Assembly: GCA_949752745.1 (NCBI GenBank)
Contig: OX457026.1
Coordinates: forward strand, 25,395,561-25,459,560
Direction: 5' to 3'
DNA: 64,000 bases
Origin: Protula sp. h YS-2021
Lineage: Eukaryota > Annelida > Polychaeta > Sabellida > Serpulidae
The notes below the pieces were generated by a model, which was given only the letters and a program-made list of their open reading frames with translations, did not search any database and was not told where the DNA came from. Both the position numbers and the translations under genes were made by a program. Positions 58,701-64,000 of the stretch are shown here, piece after piece (the stretch's first letter is position 1; each line of letters opens with the position of its first letter).

Positions 58701-61700
58701 AATACCCTTATGGGCAATGCGCTTAATCGAACGTGCGGCTCTGCGTTTAGTTTCCGATTTAATCTTTATTCTTCGTGTCTTGGGCGTGGTGCCTGAACCT
58801 GGCGTGCTTTTGCTTCTATGTGTCGCTATGACGTCCCCAAATGTCTTCGTAGTGGAGAATTAAATCAATTAAACATAATTCTATATGCATATAGTTGAAT
58901 ATTTTGACAGCATCACCCTTAATTAATGGTGCCGTTTGTTTCAAAGTAAGGCAATTATTATAGTCAAAGGATTATATATTTTGGCCTTGTGTTACATTTG
59001 CAAATACAGTATTGTCGATACATCTATTTAAAAGAATATGCGCCTATTTTTACTAAATATGGCAGCAACAGATTTATCGAAAGGGCATCCCATACAATAG
59101 AGTTAGACGATGCTGCAAATTCAAATTTACAAGGGCATTTCAACTTGATTACCTGTATAGTCTCGGTATCCTTTGGGTACAATGCAATTTCTACTCTCTT
59201 TATTGAGGTTTTGGTATTGTTGTATTCATCAAGTACAATTATAAATTAGATTTAGTACATTATTATATTAAACACCTACACTCTCTGATTCTGCATTTGC
59301 ATGCAAAACAATTTATGTTCACAGAAAATGATTCTGTTTTATTAAAGGTTAATTAAAGAAAACCTTGCATGGGCCGTCATTGCCAGATATGTATCGATGA
59401 AGCGCCCCATGGTATACCCTCTTGCAATGCAGATTTCCGCCGCTGGAAGCAATGACGTCACCAGGTTCAGCTTCTGCAATCCCTTTTTGCTTCAAAGCCT
59501 AACATACGATACTTATCTTAGTATATACTATACCAGACTTGGTAGCACTAAGATCCAAACATAATTTTGTATATCTGTAAGCATTCGTTCGTACATAACA
59601 TATCCTTGTTTGCTGCTTAAACTTTTCTCTCTTGTTTTACATAATTTGTTGCATTATAATTACGCGGTCTTTACTTTTTCAGTAAATTTCTGAAAAGGCT
59701 TTGGTTTATTTTTATTGTTTTAAACGGTTTGTCTTACACATTCTGGGTCATTATTAAGACAGTTGTCTTTTGAATGTTTACACTCAATACCACTTTAACA
59801 TTTTCCTGTGTAATTGTTGATATAAACTGTTATATGTTTGAATTATCATTGTTTCACTTCGTTCTTTTTGTGAGGTCAAGAGCAATAAACAATAATTGAC
59901 TACAATAACAAGACTTTTGTCGGAATGTTGTTGCATCATTAAAATTTCACCATTTCAAGTTGCAAAACAAAGGCTTTGTCCATAAATTGAGAGGTAGAAT
60001 ACTTTAACAAATTATTTGGAAAGTCTTAAATCATGGATTCTCATGGAATCATTATGGATAGAAGAGACTGCCATTTGTCAATAACACTGATATTGTACCT
60101 CAATACACTCGTGTTGGAGTTTATCACCGCCTTTATGGAGTATCGATCTCGATATCGGACCTGTATTCAACTGCATATTGCTTGATGTTGTGTTTACAAT
60201 TACCTCCATCTATGGTAACATTTTACAAAAATACTGCAATATAATCTTGCTGTGTAATATTTTAAGTTAAAAGGTATCTTTTATTGTTATTTTTATGCAA
60301 TCATTAGTTCCGGTAAAAATTCACATTCACCAGTACAGTAATGTTAGGGACTGTTATTTTCCCTTAATGTTTACGTAAAATGTAATATTACTTGGCAACT
60401 GGAACAAAAATATCATTAAACCAATGCAGTCACCTAAAATGTGGTTGACACAAAAGTCAAAAGTGTAATGAGTAAAGAAACTGATTGTCCATGACGTGTA
60501 TCTATAAACACTACCTTTGAATGTGCAATTTCTTCTCTAACGAGTTCAATAGTAATTCCTTCTAGCGTTTCTGCTATCCGGGCTGCTTCCTGGTTTTAAA
60601 GCGATTTCCTCTGAAAACAGTATGCAATTAAAACCTGTTACTTTATGCCTCTTTTATCTGAAATTAGTTGAAACAAATTATGATGTACTGTATAAATACA
60701 GAGTAACAGGCGGCAGTATAGTCTACATGATCTGTTCAGTTCAAACAGATAGTATAAACAGAAGGTTGATATCCGCATCAGCATTAACTAGCCAATGATT
60801 TATTGCAGCGAGAAAATAATTGTGAACCTATTCAAAGAGCCAGTGCATTAAATGGGACCACAGATTTTCACATTTAACGGATTATACTGCCAATTCTTGT
60901 GTTTAAAGTTAAATACTTAACAACTGGTTTACAAAACTCAGACGAAGACAGAGCAATTAAGAAGTTACTACCTGTGGAATGAGGGAGATCAGCAGTTTTT
61001 GAAATAACAAATTCCTTGCACATGATCCGCTTGGTTGTTTTAAGAGCATTGCTGTCCTTTGTGCATATTTCAATGTCAGCTACAGTTGTGTGTTTGTGAA
61101 ATCGCCCAGAGTAATCTCTGTTAAACACAAAATACTAAACATGAAGTAGAAGCGTTTTAAGTGTCGGTCCCAATGGGTAGGAACACAGGTCACGAAGTAT
61201 CAAGGTTCTTGATTCATGCCTGTCCCGTTGAAATCATAGAGAACTAGATTTGTGTTTTACCACTTCGGGAAAATAAAAAAAGGTAAAGTTACAGGCTAAC
61301 ATCTCATTTAAACAAATATAGCTTTCGAATGCAATCCCCCAATGTTAATCCCCATGCTTTCAAACTAATGTGTTAGTTTGGTTTGTAATTAAATAGTTGT
61401 AAAAACTTCATGTTGCACTTTCTAAACCTACCTCGTTGCTTTTAAAATTTGGTTGACTTGAACGTCTAAGGGGATCGTAGGAGCAAAATCTACGGGTACA
61501 CTGACAGTAACACAGCCAAGCTTTGCAGCTTCTTTAAGGCCATGGTACACTGCTTCATAAAAGAAGCCTTCTTCGCTGTCACCTTGAAAACAGTATTACA
61601 ACAAATTCTAAATATACATTTCAAAACAGAATGCAAGGTGCAATAATGCGGATTTGTTTGAACACTCCTCCAGTAGTTAAACATTGTTTGTATATAAATA

Positions 61701-64000
61701 TTTTAATTGGAATTATATTCTTTTGCACATTATGTTTCTAATTTGTTTACCAGTTTTCCAGTCAGGCACAACACAATGAACAAGATGTTTTGCTTTCAGT
61801 TGCCCAGCATTAGTCGTAAAGGCAATTCCAGCTATTAATCTGCTGGAAGACATTCTTTGTTGCTGTAACTCTCTTTTTACAACTGGTCCGCCTAAATAGT
61901 TGAGAAAAGGCGTGCAATAATAACCGATAAATGAATTCAAAGATAATATCATATATTTCAACATTATAGAATTGGTTTTAATTTAGTAAAGGACGAAACT
62001 GATATGGAAGAAATCACTGAAGGTATTTATATCCATTTATGCAGAGATTGCCACTGCATTTACAGCAATGAAGAATTCAGAATATGAATTCAGAAATCCA
62101 ATCTTAAATATTAAGTAATTACTAGACAATACACATCTTTCAAAAGAAAATCTTTGACTTCATATTTCTTGTATATTAAACACCATAGGTATCATTTGAA
62201 TAATAAATCTTAGCCAATATAATATAAATAATTGGTATATTAATTACCAGATTAAACCTTTAAGCTAAATAAAAGTGTTTGGCAATACCCCCAAAATGAG
62301 TCGTCTGTTCAGTTATTCGATTAGTTCTTAGCATAAATCAGCCTTTTAAGCATGTGTTCAAGATACAATGTACTTACATCTGGGAAGTTTAATATAATAT
62401 CATAAAATGTTTTCTCACCCTTTTCAATGAGCTGAGCTGAAAGGGTGTGCGCATATTTAAAGTTGTTCTGTATTGAAAGAAGGACTCCGTCGCTACTGCT
62501 CTCAGTGATGTCACGTTTTGTTAAGGCAATTCGCACGCCGTTGCAAGTTGCTTCAACCACGGATTTACTGCGAAGGCGGGGTTGAACTATCGCGCCATCG
62601 TTACAGTTTGGTTCAATCGCAACCTTTAAGCAATATTTCGAAACAAGATTGTGCGGCGTGGTTGATTTCGGTTAATGCTACACATAGTTTATGGCTGGTC
62701 TTCATGTAATTAGAATTTAAAAATTCATTCATTCAAATGACACAGACATACATACTATAGAGATTATCTATTCAATAGTAGAAAATTGTCCCACTTGATC
62801 ACCTTGTAACTCGACTCGAATGATGAAAGTAAATTGCGGCCACGTGACTGTGAAAAGTATTGCGCCATGCCAGGCTGTGTTACCAGACAATCTCTATGAA
62901 TGATGCTTTGTAGCAATCCCTGTACTTCATCAGAAGTCTTCCCCATGACCCGTCTTGAGCCTCTAATCACGATTTCTATATATGTGTATATATGTTCATG
63001 AGATAACACAAATGTACAGGTAATGTCTAGCCAAAACTGGATATTGTGATGCAACATGAATTTAAACAATTTCTGCATAGCCCTTCTCGACCGAATTCGA
63101 CTACTGAACTAATCCACCAAAATTTGTTATATAATATTGCAGGCTCACAAATCTTTACCAGAATAGTCGTCATCTACAACGAAATGAATCTGTACATTAA
63201 GTTGTTGTTCAAGGCGGTGAACTGATCCAAATTGCAGTTGGAGGAGCCTGATATGCCCTTTATCTGCAACTACACGCTCTTCTATTGTGGCGTGCTCGTC
63301 AAAGTATGCATCTATTTGTGCTGTGCAATCTTTAATTCTCCTTTCAAGTGCTGTCAATTGTACTTCAGATAATCTTAAATGTGGGAAAAGAGTGCAACAA
63401 AACGTTGTCAAATTGAAACATTACTGTGTTGGTAACTATTAGGCGATATTTTATTCAGTAGTATATTCGTGTATATCATTTGCTTGATCGATTATGCAAT
63501 CTGTTTGGGGGGAAGAGGCAGTTTGATTTATGCCAGACTTTATCACCCTAATGCACACAAATTTGTACTATTTTATATTTAGTTAGGAGATAAAAAATTA
63601 AACGTTTAACTGAAATATCTAAAATATTCAGTTTGATCATTGTTGAAAGCTTTGAATTACATATTTATCTGAATAACTTACGTTTCTGGCACGTTAATAT
63701 AAATTTCGTTTTTGAACTGCCGGATTAATTTCTCAGTAAAATAAGACCATTGTTGGTCTCTAAGAAGCGACATGGCTTGTTCTGGTGTTGGGATATTTTT
63801 CCGCACCACAATAGTATGCAGTGCTGTCTGTGCTTTCTCTAGTGTTCCAGCATCGTAACTCATCAGCACAAGCGTGCCTGCCTTCTCTATGAAAATGACC
63901 ACCTTCATTCCTCGCTTTGCAAGTTCAATTGATACATATTTCATGTTCGCCTTGTTCATAAGCAGATGTGTTATACTTTCTTTACAATGGATCTCCTGTT
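50878..64000 (-). CDS. PARP14: PARP14-like mono-ADP-ribosyltransferase with macro, KH-like and WWE domains (5' end outside window)
   Basis: I assign 23 minus-strand exons with compatible phases: 63682-64000 (open at the edge), 63159-63373, 62803-62975, 62419-62623, 61751-61891, 61432-61582, 60972-61117, 60515-60585, 60099-60209, 59364-59498, 59153-59197, 58619-58844, 58185-58250, 57793-57966, 56944-57010, 56605-56711, 56030-56220, 55289-55390, 54900-55082, 53931-54150, 53515-53684, 52569-52746, 50878-51161; about 1,225 codons. Domain order (KH-like, macro 1-3, KH-like, WWE, ART) equals human PARP14. PARP14 family enzymes mono-ADP-ribosylate proteins and act in interferon, macrophage and antiviral responses in vertebrates; the role here is inferred. 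Unusually small exons; one microexon in macro 3 is probably missing from my model. Confidence 0.92.
51162..52568 (-). other. last intron of PARP14-like gene
   Basis: Non-coding. A compound (AAT)n(AAG)n microsatellite lies at 51949-52038 and a G-tract at 51477-51488. Confidence 0.75.
51949..52038. repeat. compound (AAT)n(AAG)n microsatellite
   Basis: About 13 AAT units pass directly into about 16 AAG units. Confidence 0.95.
53515..54150 (-). CDS. PARP14: PARP14-like exons: WWE domain and ART lead-in
   Basis: Exon 53931-54150 encodes VKWQFEEDDGTFDDY, DISWTIEQAYTNKLE and QRFEINFNNMTEYNL, with the two Trp and the Glu of a WWE domain, an iso-ADP-ribose-binding or protein-interaction fold. Exon 53515-53684 encodes LPNEWSTIG and EYEHVYTQFKNELQD, the first helix of the ART domain. 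Confidence 0.92.
54900..56220 (-). CDS. PARP14: PARP14-like exons: acidic segment and KH-like modules
   Basis: Exon 56030-56220 opens with AVAGFFGVGDSS, a block that also follows macro 3 in human PARP14, then a run of 12 Glu from a (TTC)n tract, then LEFEDGLTLRIFGFQNASHN, a KH-like unit. Exon 55289-55390 is a charged helix (AKKKIEETCKMECQERR). Exon 54900-55082 carries KRLERKYLVKISIERSSHRN and TIAIFGRAENVSSAYVDINN, a second KH-like unit. All are in phase. Confidence 0.88.
56130..56165 (-). repeat. coding (TTC)n microsatellite encoding poly-Glu
   Basis: Twelve TTC units within exon 56030-56220 encode 12 consecutive Glu on the minus strand. Confidence 0.95.
56605..58844 (-). CDS. PARP14: PARP14-like exons: macro domain 3
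   Basis: Exons 58619-58844 (basic linker TPKTRRIKIKSETKRRAARS, then GIDIEVVQGDITNETTDVIT), 58185-58250 (SQIGKILKKKAGDVFTDECK), 57793-57966 (HIVITKAGNLPCKHVIHI, LQSISFPALGTG), 56944-57010 (RKMSEGVEEFSNSSCKYLNR) and 56605-56711 (IVIFERGMMEEFKSELSR). The ADP-ribose phosphate loop FPALGTG is present, but the usual VIVN is VITY. About ten residues between GTG and the next helix are missing, so a microexon probably lies in 57011-57792. Confidence 0.87.
59153..60585 (-). CDS. PARP14: PARP14-like exons: macro domain 2, C-terminally truncated
   Basis: Exons 60515-60585 (ARIAETLEGITIELVREEIA), 60099-60209 (MEVIVNTTSSNMQLNTGPIS, ILHKGGDKLQHECIE), 59364-59498 (KQKGIAEAEPGDVIASSGGN, LHCKRVYH) and 59153-59197 (RVEIALYPKDTETIQ). 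VIVN is kept. The helix-strand-loop segment that should contain a SIAFPAIGTG-like loop is absent: only 166 bases separate exons 59364-59498 and 59153-59197 and no frame there encodes it. Confidence 0.82.
60972..62623 (-). CDS. PARP14: PARP14-like exons: macro domain 1
   Basis: Exons 62419-62623 (GVRIALTKRDITESSSDGVL, ending LIEKG), 61751-61891 (GPVVKRELQQQRMSSSRLIA, KAKHLVHCVVPDWKTG), 61432-61582 (GLKEAAKLGCVTVSVPVDFA) and 60972-61117 (DIEICTKDSNALKTTKRIMC). Fold motifs align with PARP14 macro 1, but neither the VxN loop (GVLLSIQN here) nor the phosphate loop (SVPVDFAP here) is canonical, so ADP-ribose binding is doubtful. The donor for 62419 is AAGG|GTGAGA; an alternative GTAAGT at 62377 would break phase. 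Confidence 0.85.
62803..64000 (-). CDS. PARP14: PARP14-like exons: N-terminal KH-like region (partial)
   Basis: Exons 63682-64000 (KRGMKVVIFIEKAGTLVLMS, QWSYFTEKLIRQFKNEIYIN), 63159-63373 (LSEVQLTALERRIKDCTAQI, HFVVDDDYS) and 62803-62975 (EIVIRGSRRVMGKTSDEVQG, GRNLLSSFESSYK). Alternating strands and helices fit the KH-like repeats that precede the macro domains in PARP14. The first listed exon is open to the window edge, so more N-terminal exons lie beyond 64000. Confidence 0.82.

Noticed and set aside
62378..62418. Donor GTAAGT at 62377 as the end of the first macro 1 exon
   Set aside because: It gives phase 0 while the next exon needs phase 1, and it inserts residues absent from PARP14; the GTGAGA donor after 62419 restores phase and joins LIEKG to GPVVKRE as in human PARP14.

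Overview
This is an animal nuclear genome window: AT-rich, intron-rich and repeat-rich, with long introns, microsatellites and several classes of transposon. The combination of a two-RRM MEC-8/RBPMS-type gene, a PARP14-type gene cut into many small exons, CR1-like LINEs, a DIRS retrotransposon and an array of TCAAGGTCA-bearing repeats suggests an invertebrate, most likely a lophotrochozoan such as a mollusc. That taxonomic call is an inference; nothing in the window proves it.

Left half, 1-36,100, plus strand: one gene of the RBPMS / couch potato / MEC-8 family. I can place eight constitutive exons from 6554 to 30685, all with good splice sites and consistent phases. They encode RRM1, a linker rich in Ala, His and Pro, and RRM2. 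The 5' coding exon is not securely identified. Two alternative last exons are plausible (31031-31069 and 35433-35570). A key observation is that the exon for RRM1 beta-2 and the following loop is present twice in tandem (20735-20800 and 21104-21157). Both copies are phase 0, both have good splice sites, and they look like a mutually exclusive pair. The 300-base intron between them is packed with GCAC/CAC motifs, the recognition element reported for this same protein family, which suggests autoregulated splicing. A CA-rich tandem repeat at the RRM2 donor has copied that 5' splice site four more times.

Inside the long intron between the first RRM1 exon and the exon pair lies an apparently complete DIRS-type tyrosine-recombinase retrotransposon on the minus strand (11184-19150). 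It has 165-bp inverted terminal repeats that I read as identical, an internal complementary region matching both outer ends, and three uninterrupted ORFs (Gag-like, RT/RNase H, tyrosine recombinase).

Middle, 36,100-49,300: a transposon graveyard. It holds a dispersed/tandem repeat of about 240 bp carrying a small hairpin, a decayed pogo/Tigger DNA transposon with TIRs (40051-42275), about 1.2 kb of repeats containing seven exact TCAAGGTCA sites, and a plus-strand LINE split by two minus-strand CR1-like LINE fragments.

Right half, 50,878-64,000 and beyond, minus strand: the 3' part of a PARP14-like gene. I assign 23 exons from splice sites and phase: KH-like N-terminal modules, three macro domains, an acidic segment and KH-like module, a WWE domain and a mono-ADP-ribosyltransferase-type PARP catalytic domain. 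The three macro domains are degenerate in complementary ways: no single one keeps both hallmark ADP-ribose-binding motifs, and macro 2 lacks its C-terminal half. The two genes converge, with the repeat-rich region between their 3' ends.
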